A stretch of DNA of 64,000 nt from Streptomyces luomodiensis (GTDB lineage Bacteria > Actinomycetota > Actinomycetes > Streptomycetales > Streptomycetaceae). Positions 54,684 to 62,639 of the stretch are shown here, piece after piece. The stretch's first letter is position 1; the number at the start of each line of letters is the position of its first letter. The stretch covers positions 7,130,001 through 7,194,000 of the forward strand of contig NZ_CP117522.1 in the NCBI RefSeq assembly GCF_031679605.1, in the 5' to 3' direction. Under the pieces are notes generated by a model, which did not search any database, was not told the DNA's origin, and was given only the letters and a program-made list of their open reading frames with translations. The translations under genes were made by a program, and so were the position numbers.

Positions 54684-55280
54684 ATGGCGAAGACCGGTAC
54701 GACGACCCAGGGGCTGCGCGCGGCGATCGAGCGCAGCGGCTATTACCCGGCACTCGTGGCCGAAGCGGTGGAAGCCGCCGTGGGCGGTGAGCCCATCGTG
54801 TCGTACCTGGTCCATCAGGAGACCACCTTCGACGCCAACGAGGTCCGCCGCCATGTCACGGTCCTCGTCCTCACCGGCAACCGCTTCATCGTCAGCCATA
54901 CCGACGAGCAGGCCGCGGACGGCACCTCCCCGTCGCCGTACGCCACCACCTCCACCGAGTCCGTGAAGCTCCAGCGGATCTCCTCGGTGGTGCTCAGCCG
55001 GGTCGTCGCCAACCCCGAGTCGTACACCCCGGGCACGCTGCCCCGCGAGGTCGTGCTGACCATCGGCTGGGGCGCCGTCAGCCGCCTCGACCTGGAGCCC
55101 GCCGCCTGCGGCGACCCCAACTGCGAGGCCGACCACGGCTACACCGGCTCCTCCACCGCCGACGACCTCAGCCTGCGCGTCAGCGAGGCGGGCGACGGTC
55201 CCGACAGCGTCCGTCAGACCCTCGCCTTCGCCCAGGCGCTCTCCGAGGCCACCGCGGCCACCCCGGACACCGGCCGCTGA
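54684..55280 (+). CDS. DUF5998 family protein
   Basis: 198 residues, MAKTGTTTQGLRAAIERSGYYPALVAEAVEAAVGGEPIVSYLVHQETTFDANEVRRHVTVLVLTGNRFIVSHTDE at the N-terminus, a PH-like or regulatory beta fold conserved in actinomycetes. There is a CGDPNCEADHGY segment near residue 150 that could bind a metal. Function unknown. The ATG lies 7 bases after TAGGAT (54671-54676). It overlaps the next gene by one base (TGATG), so the two are co-translated. Confidence 0.78.
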   Translation: MAKTGTTTQGLRAAIERSGYYPALVAEAVEAAVGGEPIVSYLVHQETTFDANEVRRHVTVLVLTGNRFIVSHTDEQAADGTSPSPYATTSTESVKLQRISSVVLSRVVANPESYTPGTLPREVVLTIGWGAVSRLDLEPAACGDPNCEADHGYTGSSTADDLSLRVSEAGDGPDSVRQTLAFAQALSEATAATPDTGR

Positions 55281-56521
55281 TGTCCGGCTCCGCCACCGGC
55301 CCGCTGCCCTCCGCCGACTCCCTCTGGCCCGAGCCCACCCCGCTCGACCCCCGGTCCGCCCCGGTGCCGAAGTACGGCACCGGCTCGCTCGCCGATCTGC
55401 TGCCCGCCGTCGCCGCGGGTCAGGAGGTCCCCGGGCTCTCCTCCGGTCTGGCGCTCGCACCCGCCGACCGGGTCTGCGTCTTCCTGGTCGACGGCCTCGG
55501 CTGGGAGCTGCTGCGCGCCCACCCCGCCGAGGCGCCCTTCCTGACCTCGCTGCTGTCCGGCTCCAAGGGCGGCTCCGGGGAGCCGCTCACCGCGGGCTTC
55601 CCGTCCACCACCGCGACCTCGCTCGCCTCGGTGGGCACCGGACTGCCCCCCGGCGCCCACGGCCTGGCCGGCTACACGGTGCTGGACCCCGGCACCGGCC
55701 AGCTGATGAACCAGCTGCGCTGGCAGCCCTGGACGGATCCGTACGCCTGGCAGCCGTATCCCACCGTCTTCCAGCTCGCGGACGCCGCGGGCGTGCACAC
55801 CTGCCAGGTCTCCGCGCCGACCTTCGCCGAGACCCCGCTCACCAAGGTCGCGCTGAGCGGCGGCACCTTCCACGGGCGGCTCTCCGGCGAGGAGCGGATG
55901 GACCTCGCGGCCGAGCAGCTCGGCGCCGCGGGCCGCTCGCTGGTCTACACGTACTACAGCGAAGTGGACGGCAAGGGGCATCGCTTCGGTGTGGACTCGC
56001 CCGAGTGGCGTGAGCAGCTCCGCTATGTCGACGGGCTCGCCCAGCGGCTCGCCGAGCGCCTCCCGCCCCGCTCGGCGCTCTATGTCACCGCCGACCACGG
56101 CATGATCGACATCCCCTTCGACCCGGAGTCGCGCATCGACTTCGACGAGGACTGGGAGCTGCGCGCGGGCGTCTCGCTGCTGGGCGGCGAGGGCCGCGCC
56201 CGGCATGTGTACGCCGTTCCCGGCGCCGCCGGCGATGTGCTGGCCGTCTGGCGTGAGGTGCTGGGCGAGCGGATGTGGGTGGCCAGTCGCGACGAGGCCA
56301 TCGAGGCGGGCTGGTTCGGCGGGCCCGGCGGTGCCGACACCGGCGGCAGGGGTGTCGACCACCGGGTGTACCAGCGGATCGGCGATGTGGTGGCCGCCGC
56401 GCGCGAGGACGTCGCGATCGTCGCCTCGCACACCGAGCCGAAGGAGTCCGCCATGGTCGGGCTGCACGGTTCGATGACCCCCCTGGAGCAGCTGGTGCCG
56501 CTCCTCGAAGTACGCTCCTGA
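55280..56521 (+). CDS. Nucleotide pyrophosphatase/phosphodiesterase-like alkaline phosphatase superfamily protein
   Basis: 413 residues. Metal and nucleophile motifs of the type I phosphodiesterase family are present: CVFLVDGLGWELL (first metal Asp), FPSTTATSLASVGTG (nucleophile Thr/Ser), YYSEVDGKGHRFG and YVTADHGMIDIP. No clear signal peptide, so it is probably cytosolic or peripherally bound. The start ATG shares a base with the previous stop (TGATG), so it is coupled with DUF5998. Substrate is unknown; phosphodiesters or nucleotides are likely. Confidence 0.85.
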   Translation: MSGSATGPLPSADSLWPEPTPLDPRSAPVPKYGTGSLADLLPAVAAGQEVPGLSSGLALAPADRVCVFLVDGLGWELLRAHPAEAPFLTSLLSGSKGGSGEPLTAGFPSTTATSLASVGTGLPPGAHGLAGYTVLDPGTGQLMNQLRWQPWTDPYAWQPYPTVFQLADAAGVHTCQVSAPTFAETPLTKVALSGGTFHGRLSGEERMDLAAEQLGAAGRSLVYTYYSEVDGKGHRFGVDSPEWREQLRYVDGLAQRLAERLPPRSALYVTADHGMIDIPFDPESRIDFDEDWELRAGVSLLGGEGRARHVYAVPGAAGDVLAVWREVLGERMWVASRDEAIEAGWFGGPGGADTGGRGVDHRVYQRIGDVVAAAREDVAIVASHTEPKESAMVGLHGSMTPLEQLVPLLEVRS

Positions 56522-56567
56522 AGCCCTCACCCCCTCTCCCCGCCCGTACGAAAGGCCCTGCCTCCCC

Positions 56568-57236
56568 ATGCCCGAGCTGGTGTTCTTTTCCGGAACGATG
56601 GACTGCGGGAAGAGCACCCTCGCTCTGCAGATCCAGCACAACCGCTCGGCGCGGGGGCTCCAGGGGATGATCTACACCCGGGACGACCGGGCCGGCGAGG
56701 GCAAGCTCTCCTCGCGGCTCGGACTGGCCACCGAGGCGGTGGAGGTCGCCGACCACCTCGACTTCTACGCCCATGTGGTCCAGGCGATGACCGCCGGGGG
56801 CCGGGTCGACTACGTCATCGCGGACGAAGCCCAGTTCCTGACCCCGCCGCAGATAGACCAGCTCGCCCGGGTGGTCGACGACCTGGATGTGGACGTCTTC
56901 GCCTTCGGCATCACCACCGACTTCCGCAGCAAGCTCTTCCCCGGCTCCCAGCGCCTGGTGGAGCTCGCCGACCGGGTGGAGGTGCTTCAGGTCGAGGCGT
57001 TGTGCTGGTGCGGTGCCAGGGCGACGCACAACGCCCGTACCGTCGGCGGCCAGATGGTCGTGGAGGGCGCCCAGGTCGTCGTGGGTGACGTCAACCGGCC
57101 GGAGAGCGAGGTCGGTTACGAGGTGCTGTGCCGGCGTCACCACCGGCGCCGGATGACGGCCGCCGGAGCCCGCGCCGCCGCCCTGTCACCGGATGTGCTC
57201 CCGCTCGACCAGCCCTCCGGCCCGTCAGCGCGCTAG
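56568..57236 (+). CDS. tdk: Thymidine kinase
   Basis: 222-residue type II thymidine kinase for thymidine salvage. P-loop FFSGTMDCGKSTLAL, Walker B/lid VIADEAQFLTPPQ, the thymidine-binding lasso, and a zinc site in WCGARAT with CRRHH near the end. The ATG at 56568 follows CGAAAGG. The TAG stop (57234-57236) is built from a TA target and the first base of the IS5 element, so the insertion left the reading frame and length unchanged. Confidence 0.93.
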   Translation: MPELVFFSGTMDCGKSTLALQIQHNRSARGLQGMIYTRDDRAGEGKLSSRLGLATEAVEVADHLDFYAHVVQAMTAGGRVDYVIADEAQFLTPPQIDQLARVVDDLDVDVFAFGITTDFRSKLFPGSQRLVELADRVEVLQVEALCWCGARATHNARTVGGQMVVEGAQVVVGDVNRPESEVGYEVLCRRHHRRRMTAAGARAAALSPDVLPLDQPSGPSAR

Positions 57237-58151
57237 GGTCCGTCTTCAAACGGATCTTGCCCAGAGCAGGAACGATGCGAGGGTGACCGCCGCTTCGTAG
57301 GAAGTGGCGGTCTTCTCGTATCTGGTGGCGATCCCGCGGAAGCCCTTGAGCCGGTTGAAGCAGCGCTCGATCATGTTGCGCCGCCGGTAGGTCTCCCGGT
57401 CGAACCCTGGCGGTCGGCCGCCGTGGCCTCCGCGTCTCAGCCGGTGCCGTCGCTGGTCGGTCTTCTCGGGGATGGTGTGCGCGATGCCGCGTCTTCGCAG
57501 GTAGGCACGGAAGCCGCGGGAGCTGTAAGCCTTGTCTGCGATGACCTGGCCGGGCCTGCACCGAGGCCGGCCCAGGCCGGTGCGGGGAACACGGATCCGT
57601 TCCAGCAGAGGGCGTGCGCAGACACTGTCGTGGCGTTGGCCGGGCGTCACCAGGATCGCGAGCGGGCGGCCCTTGCCGTCACAGGCGAGGTGAATCTTGG
57701 TTGTCAGCCCGCCTCGGGATCGGCCGAGGGCGTGATCGTCCGGTTCGTCCTGCCGATGCCGCCCCCTTTTCGGCCGGTGGCGGCGGCGTGCTGGTGGGCG
57801 CGGACGATGGTGGAGTCGATCTGGACGAGCCAGTCGATGTCGCCGGCCGCGTCGGCGTGGGCTTGGATCTGCTGCAGGGCCCGTGTGAAGACTCCGTCGA
57901 GGGCGTAGCGGCGGAAGCGGGTGTACACGGTCTTCCACGGCCCGTAGCGTTCCGGCAAGTCACGCCAGGAGATCCCGGTGCGGATCTTGTAGACCATCCC
58001 GTTGACGACCTGCCGGTCCTCCACGCGAGGACGCCCCGTCGCAGCCCGGGGTATCAGCGGAGCGAGTAACTCCCACTCCTGATCAGTGAGTTCATGACGA
58101 CGTACCACGACACCATGATCTACTACCCGGATGATCTTTGAAGACGGACCC
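57236..58151 (-). mobile_element. IS5-family (IS427-like) insertion sequence, 916 bp
   Basis: Perfect 15-bp terminal inverted repeats GGGTCCGTCTTCAAA (57236-57250) and its complement (58137-58151) enclose a two-frame DDE transposase. A 2-bp TA duplication flanks the element (57234-57235 and 58152-58153). The size, TA target, frameshifted transposase and GGG/CCC ends fit the IS427 group of IS5. It inserted exactly in the tdk stop codon region. Confidence 0.93.
57246..58108 (-). CDS. IS5-family transposase made by -1 frameshift (orfA/orfB)
   Basis: orfA runs from GTG 58108 to 57704 (MVRRHELTDQEWELLAPLIPR, HTH-like) and carries the first catalytic Asp (WLVQIDSTIVRAHQH). orfB covers the rest to 57246, with the second Asp in VIADKAYSSRGF and the Glu in RNMIERCFNRLKGFRGIATRYEK. 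Both frames overlap between 57704 and 57938. An A4G5 run (57762-57770, minus strand) where orfB is in -1 is a likely slip site; the full DDE set forms only in the fusion. No inactivating stop was seen, so the element may still be active. Confidence 0.85.
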
Positions 58152-58153
58152 TA

Positions 58154-58338
58154 GGTCCGTCGTCCATGGGGGCGCCCTGCTCCCGACGGCTGGCACGGCC
58201 GCTCACCGCGTTGTCGCATCACCCGGGTACGTCCCGTGCGAGGGCGACGCTCGCATCGCGGTCGACCGCACCGGCCTCCCCGGCTACCGCTGGGAGGCGC
58301 CCCCGCTCGCGGCCGGGCGCCCCCTGTGACGACGGACC
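58154..58338. mobile_element. MITE-like element of about 185 bp next to the IS
   Basis: Terminal inverted repeats: left GGTCCGTCGTC (58154-58164) with GGGGGCGCCC (58168-58177), right GGGCGCCCCC (58315-58324) with GACGACGGACC (58328-58338). Arms total about 24 bp with a few mismatches, and the left end has one G fewer than the right. The outer GG(G)TCCGTC is the same as the IS5 end, and TA lies on both sides. No transposase, so it is probably a non-autonomous relative mobilised by an IS5-like enzyme. Confidence 0.65.
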
Positions 58339-59115
58339 CTAGCCCCGGTCTGCCGATACGACGGTGAAGGCGGCCCCTTCCGGGTCCCGCACCGTGGCCC
58401 GGTGTCCGGTCGCTCCCCGCGACGGCGGCCGGACCACCTGACCGCCCAACGCGGTGACCCGGCGCACCGTCTCCGCCACGTCGGCCACCGCGAAGTGCGT
58501 CATCCAGTACGGGCCCCGGCCGCGCGGCAGGGCGTCGCCGACGCTCTGGATCGCGCAGACCGGCCGGTCGCCCAGGCGCAGGGTGCGGCAGCCCGGCTCC
58601 TCGGAGGCCGCCGGTTCCGCCCGGTAGCCGAAGACCATCTGGTAGAACTTCAGAACCCCGGTGCCCTCGCGGGTCAGCAGCTCGTGCCAGACCGGCGTCC
58701 CCGGCGCCCCGGGCTCCGCCGCCGCCGTGTACGTGCCCTCCTGCCATACGCCGAACACCGCGCCCTCGGGGTCGGCGGCGATCAGCATCCGGCCGGCCTC
58801 GTCGGCGTCCAGCGGGCCCACCGCCACGGTGCCGCCGCAGGCGCGGATCATCTCGGCGGTCTCATCGGCGTCGTCGGACGCCAGATAGGTCGACCAGGCC
58901 ACCGGCAAGTGGCGTTCCGGAGGCAGCTCGCTCAACCCGGCGACCGGCCGGCCGCCCTGGACCGCGCGGACATACGCGCCGAGTTGCTGTGGGCCCGGTG
59001 TGAACTCCCAGCCGAACAAGGCGTGGTAGAAGTCCTGTGTCGCGGCAAGGCTGTGCACCATCAGACTCGTCCAGCAGGGCGTGCCCGGTGTGCGCCGAGT
59101 CGCTGCCTCGGTCAT
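58339..59115 (-). CDS. VOC (glyoxalase/bleomycin-resistance) family protein with two domains
   Basis: 258 residues, two tandem vicinal-oxygen-chelate modules: PCWTSLMVHSLAATQDFYHALFGWEFT ... MLIAADPEGAVFGVWQ (1-125) and PVWHELLTREGTGVLKFYQMVFGYRAE ... TVRDPEGAAFTVV (135-255). This is the YdeD/SnoaL-independent two-domain type common in Streptomyces; metal and substrate are unknown. ATG at 59115 follows GAGGAGAG. Its TAG stop lies on the right-hand CTAG of the MITE-like element and was probably shared, as CTAG, with the tdk stop before the insertions. Confidence 0.85.
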   Translation of the reverse strand: MTEAATRRTPGTPCWTSLMVHSLAATQDFYHALFGWEFTPGPQQLGAYVRAVQGGRPVAGLSELPPERHLPVAWSTYLASDDADETAEMIRACGGTVAVGPLDADEAGRMLIAADPEGAVFGVWQEGTYTAAAEPGAPGTPVWHELLTREGTGVLKFYQMVFGYRAEPAASEEPGCRTLRLGDRPVCAIQSVGDALPRGRGPYWMTHFAVADVAETVRRVTALGGQVVRPPSRGATGHRATVRDPEGAAFTVVSADRG

Positions 59116-59404
59116 ACGTCATTCTCTCCTCGGACCATCGAGTGGTGGCCGTGCGGCCCCGCGCCGGTCGGCGACACGGGGCGGTTGTGCGGAGGTGCTG
59201 ATGCGGGGGGTCCGACAGATATTTGCACCACCTGTCGCCGATGGCGCCCTGGCGGAGCCGCAATTCATCGCGCCCCGCAACAGAATGCCCGACTTACTGC
59301 CGCATGTCCGTTTCGGCTTCATTGCGCTCTGGTGGCGCCCAGCTGTCCGCAGGGTGACCAGGTGGTCCAATCGACGCAGAGATATCTACGCAAGGGTGGT
59401 TCCT

Positions 59405-60241
59405 ATGCATGCCATCATCACCGCATTCGATCTCATGGGTGAGCTGGCGGAGGATCAGCCTCCGCTCCTGCTCGATGTGCGCTGGCAGCTGGGCGGCCCT
59501 CCCGGCCGCCCCGCATACGAGGCGGGACATCTGCCCGATGCCGTCTACGTCGATCTCGACACCGAGCTCGCGGGCCCGCCCGGAAAGGCCGGCCGCCATC
59601 CCCTGCCCGATCTTTCCGCGTTCGCGGCCGCGATGCGTCGCGCCGGAGTGCGCCGGGACCGGCGCGTGGTGGTGTACGACGGCGGGCAGGGGTGGGCCGC
59701 GGCGCGTGCGTGGTGGCTGCTGCGCTGGGCGGGGCATCCCTCCGTAAGGGTGCTCGACGGAGGTCTGCCCGCCTGGACGGCGGCCGACGGCGTCCTGACC
59801 ACCGACGCGCCCGACGCGACCGAGGGCGACTTCGTCCCGGAGCCCGGGGCCCTGCCGCTACTGGAGGCGGACGACGCGGCGGCGCTCGCGCGGCGCGGGG
59901 TGCTGCTGGACGCGCGTGCGGCCGAGCGCTACCGGGGGGAGGTCGAGCCCATCGACCCCGTCGGCGGCCATGTCCCGGGCGCGATCTCCGCCCCCACGGT
60001 GGAGAACGTCACCGCCGACGGCCACTTCCTGCCCGCCGGCCAACTGGCCGAGCGGTTCGCGGCCCTGGGCGCCACCGAGGACGCCGAGGTCGGGGTGTAC
60101 TGCGGCTCCGGGGTCTCGGCCGCGCACCAGGTCCTGGCGCTGGCGGTGGCGGGCATTCCGGCGGCCCTGTACGTCGGCTCCTGGAGCGAATGGTCCGCGG
60201 ACGGCGCCCGCCCGGTGGCCACGGGACCCGAGCGGGGCTGA
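59405..60241 (+). CDS. Thiosulfate/3-mercaptopyruvate-type sulfurtransferase
   Basis: 278 residues with two rhodanese domains. The first (LLLDVRWQLGGPPGRPAYEAGHLPDAVYVDLDTELA) lacks a catalytic cysteine; the second has the active loop VGVYCGSGVSAAHQVLAL with Cys about 233. Related enzymes move sulfane sulfur from thiosulfate or 3-mercaptopyruvate to cyanide or thiols. ATG at 59405 (MHAIITAFDL) follows AGGGTGG. It is cytosolic. Converges on sepH with a shared terminator. Confidence 0.9.
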   Translation: MHAIITAFDLMGELAEDQPPLLLDVRWQLGGPPGRPAYEAGHLPDAVYVDLDTELAGPPGKAGRHPLPDLSAFAAAMRRAGVRRDRRVVVYDGGQGWAAARAWWLLRWAGHPSVRVLDGGLPAWTAADGVLTTDAPDATEGDFVPEPGALPLLEADDAAALARRGVLLDARAAERYRGEVEPIDPVGGHVPGAISAPTVENVTADGHFLPAGQLAERFAALGATEDAEVGVYCGSGVSAAHQVLALAVAGIPAALYVGSWSEWSADGARPVATGPERG

Positions 60242-60251
60242 CCACGCCGAA

Positions 60252-60285
60252 GGGCCCCGCCACCGGTGATGCGGTGGCGGGGCCC
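60252..60285. terminator. Bidirectional terminator between the sulfurtransferase gene and sepH
   Basis: A 14-bp perfect stem GGGCCCCGCCACCG (60252-60265) pairs with 60272-60285; the loop is GTGATG. Confidence 0.87.
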
Positions 60286-60332
60286 GAACCGGCCGTCGTG
60301 GACCGCGGTGCGGTCCACGGCTTCTTCCGCCG

Positions 60333-61376
60333 CTACTCCTGCTTCTTGCGGCGGGTGCCGAAGACGATCTCGTCCCAGCTCGGCACCGCGGCCCGGCGTC
60401 CCGGACGGACGCCGTCCGCTTCCGCCTGGCGGTCCGTCGTACCGGTCAGCCGGTCGCGGTGGCCGGCCACCGAACGCGGCATCAGCACATCCGCGTACGC
60501 CGAACCCGCGCTCGCCGCGGGGGCGGGCGGCTCGACGGCCTCCGGCTCCTCGGCGGGCTCGTCCGGCGGAGGGGCCGACGCGTCGGGCACGACCATGTCG
60601 CCCCGGAAGTTCGGCACCGCCTCCAGCAGGCTGGTGAGCGAGTCCCGCTCACCGAAACCGTCGTCCAGCGCGGCGGACGCGGACGTGGGCGCCGAGTCGT
60701 CGTCCAGGCGCTCGGACGACGACCGGTCGCGGTCGCGGTCCCGGTCCCGGTCGCGCGGCAGTCGGGCGATCCGCGGCACGAACGGGAAGCTCGGCTCGGG
60801 CGTGTCGTCGGCCTCGCCGATCAGCGCCCGTGCCTCGTCGTCCACCGCCTGGACCAGCCGCCGGGGCGGGTCGTAGGTCCAGCTCGCCGAATGCGGCTCA
60901 CCGGCGACCCGGTAGACCAGCAGCACCTCCCAGGTGCCGTCGTCCCGCCGCCAGGAGTCCCACTGCGCGGTGTCCTTCTCCGCGCCGCGCAGCAGCAGCC
61001 GCTCCGCGACGGCCTCGCCGAGCTGCGGTCCGGTGTTCTCGCCGGGACGGCGCACGGGAGTCTTGCGGGCGCGCTCGGCCATGAAGGCGCGCTCCGCGAG
61101 CACCGGGCCCTCGAAGCGCCGCACGCGGTCGACGGGGATGCCCGCCATCTGCGCGACCTCTTCGGCGGTGGCGCCGGCACGTATCCGGGCCTGGATGTCA
61201 CGGGGCCGCAGATGGCTCTCGACCTCGATCTCGATCTGGCCGAGCCGAGCGCGGTCATTGCGCACCGCGGCGCGCAGTCGCTCGTCGATGGGAAGTGTGT
61301 ACTCCGTGCTGTCCGCAGCCTTGAGCACCAGCCGTGTGCCGTCGTTGCTGACGGCCACGACACGCAGTTCGGGCAT
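60333..61376 (-). CDS. sepH: Septation protein SepH
   Basis: 347-residue actinobacterial division protein (DUF3071) that binds FtsZ and promotes filament assembly at sporulation septa. The conserved N-terminal part MPELRVVAVSNDGTRLVLKAADSTEYTLPIDERLRAAV is followed by an HTH motif (RIRAGATAEEVAQMAGIPVDRVRRFEGPVLAERAFMAERARKTPVRR) and DGTWEVLLVYRVAGEPHSASWTYDPPRRLVQAVDDEARALIGE. From about residue 190 the tail is charged, Arg/Asp- and Pro-rich, disordered, with a short RDRDRDRDRDR run. ATG at 61376 follows GGGAGGT. Probably cytosolic at the septum. Confidence 0.92.
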   Translation of the reverse strand: MPELRVVAVSNDGTRLVLKAADSTEYTLPIDERLRAAVRNDRARLGQIEIEVESHLRPRDIQARIRAGATAEEVAQMAGIPVDRVRRFEGPVLAERAFMAERARKTPVRRPGENTGPQLGEAVAERLLLRGAEKDTAQWDSWRRDDGTWEVLLVYRVAGEPHSASWTYDPPRRLVQAVDDEARALIGEADDTPEPSFPFVPRIARLPRDRDRDRDRDRSSSERLDDDSAPTSASAALDDGFGERDSLTSLLEAVPNFRGDMVVPDASAPPPDEPAEEPEAVEPPAPAASAGSAYADVLMPRSVAGHRDRLTGTTDRQAEADGVRPGRRAAVPSWDEIVFGTRRKKQE

Positions 61377-61765
61377 GGGGACCTCCCGGGTGGTGCCTGC
61401 CGACGTCACGGTTGCGTCGCTGCTCTCCCGCTAGACGAGTGTGGCCTGCCCGGGTGCAGCCTGCCACAACTTTGCCGAGTTGCCCGGGCCGGTTGGTTGC
61501 CGCCCTCTGACCCCTCCCGATGGGTCCGGGCGGCCGGACGGGAAAGCGGGGCCAGGAGTCGTCACAGTACTCCATTCGGGCCGCTCAGGTGGAGCGGCGC
61601 GCCAGCCGAGTTCATGGCCGGAGGGGGCTTCGGAGCCTGAATCCTTCGAAGTGAGGCGTGATTTGGGTGGCAAGTTTCACAGAAACGTCAGAATCGGAAC
61701 GATCTGCTTCGCTTAGCGGTCACTTCTCCCTGCAGGGTGGAACGAATGTCCAAGCGAGGCGGGAG
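61377..61765. other. sepH upstream region
   Basis: The 389-bp divergent region between sepH and the membrane-protein gene should hold both promoters. It has no recognised gene. An ECF-like GGAACG at about 61696-61702 is visible but without a clear partner. Confidence 0.45.
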
Positions 61766-62635
61766 ATGCAAGGCAAGGCCGACGTCGACGGACAACACAA
61801 GAGACAACACAAGAGCAGACGGATGGAGCTGAGCGTGGCCCAGGTGGCCGGCAGTGCCCTGGCGGCCGTCGCCGCCGCGGTGCTCGCCTCCAAGCTCGGC
61901 GTCTACGGGACGATCCTCGGTGCCGGTGTGGTGAGCGTGGTGGCGACCGCGGGCGGCACCGTCTTCCAGCATCTGTTCCGCCGTACCGGTGAGCAGATCA
62001 AGGAGGTGCGGGTCCAGGTCCAGACGCGGCCGCCGGGGCGCCGGCGGTCCGCCGAGCCGGGAGCGCCCCCGCAAGCGGCGCCCACCGGTGAGTACGGCGC
62101 GCCGACCACGCACGGCACCCGGCTGCGCGGCCGGCGGCGGCACGCCCTCGGGGCGCTCGCCGCCTTCGTCGTCGCCATGGGCGTCATCACGGGGATCGAG
62201 ATGTTCTCCGGAGGCCCGGTGTCCAACGTCTGGGGGGAGGAGCGGAGCGGAACCACCGTCGGCGACAGCGTGACCGGCTCCTCGGGCGCGAAGTCCACCC
62301 CCGCGCCCTCGCGTCGGGACCCGGCCACCCCGTCCCAGAGCCCCGGCTCGTCCCAAGGCGGCGATCCGGCGCCGTCCGCGAGCACCTCCCGCGGGGGCGG
62401 CGCGGCCGACGCGTCGACCACGCCCACGCCCGGTCCGTCCGGATCATCCGGCTCCGGAAAGGACTCCGGCGAGGGCTCCGGCTCGGGGAGCGGCACCGGT
62501 GGCGCGAGCGCGCCGGGCACCTCCGCGCCCGCCGCCCCCGGCCCGTCCCGGACCCCGTCCGGCGGTGCCACGGACAGCGGAACGGAAGATTCCGAGGACG
62601 CCACGCCCACGGCCGGTGCCACCGCCGGGCGGTGA
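61766..62635 (+). CDS. Membrane protein with long Ser/Pro/Gly-rich extracellular tail
   Basis: 289 residues. Two hydrophobic helices: VAQVAGSALAAVAAAVLASKLGVYGTILGAGVVSVVATAGGTVF (a hairpin-like pair) and ALGALAAFVVAMGVITGIEMF. The last 110 residues are Ser, Pro, Thr, Gly and Ala-rich and disordered, probably outside the cell. ATG 61766 (MQGKADVDG) has GCGGGAG upstream; ATG 61823 could also be used. No function can be assigned. It converges on the oxidase gene with almost no gap. Confidence 0.65.
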   Translation: MQGKADVDGQHKRQHKSRRMELSVAQVAGSALAAVAAAVLASKLGVYGTILGAGVVSVVATAGGTVFQHLFRRTGEQIKEVRVQVQTRPPGRRRSAEPGAPPQAAPTGEYGAPTTHGTRLRGRRRHALGALAAFVVAMGVITGIEMFSGGPVSNVWGEERSGTTVGDSVTGSSGAKSTPAPSRRDPATPSQSPGSSQGGDPAPSASTSRGGGAADASTTPTPGPSGSSGSGKDSGEGSGSGSGTGGASAPGTSAPAAPGPSRTPSGGATDSGTEDSEDATPTAGATAGR

Positions 62636-62639
62636 CGGG

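Noticed and set aside
51562..54753. 1063-codon minus-strand open frame over the acetyltransferase fusion
   Set aside because: Shadow of the plus-strand gene; Gly/Asp/Gln-rich with no motif.
58138..58329. 63-codon open frame within the MITE-like element
   Set aside because: It starts inside the IS end and follows the inverted repeats; no gene-like features.
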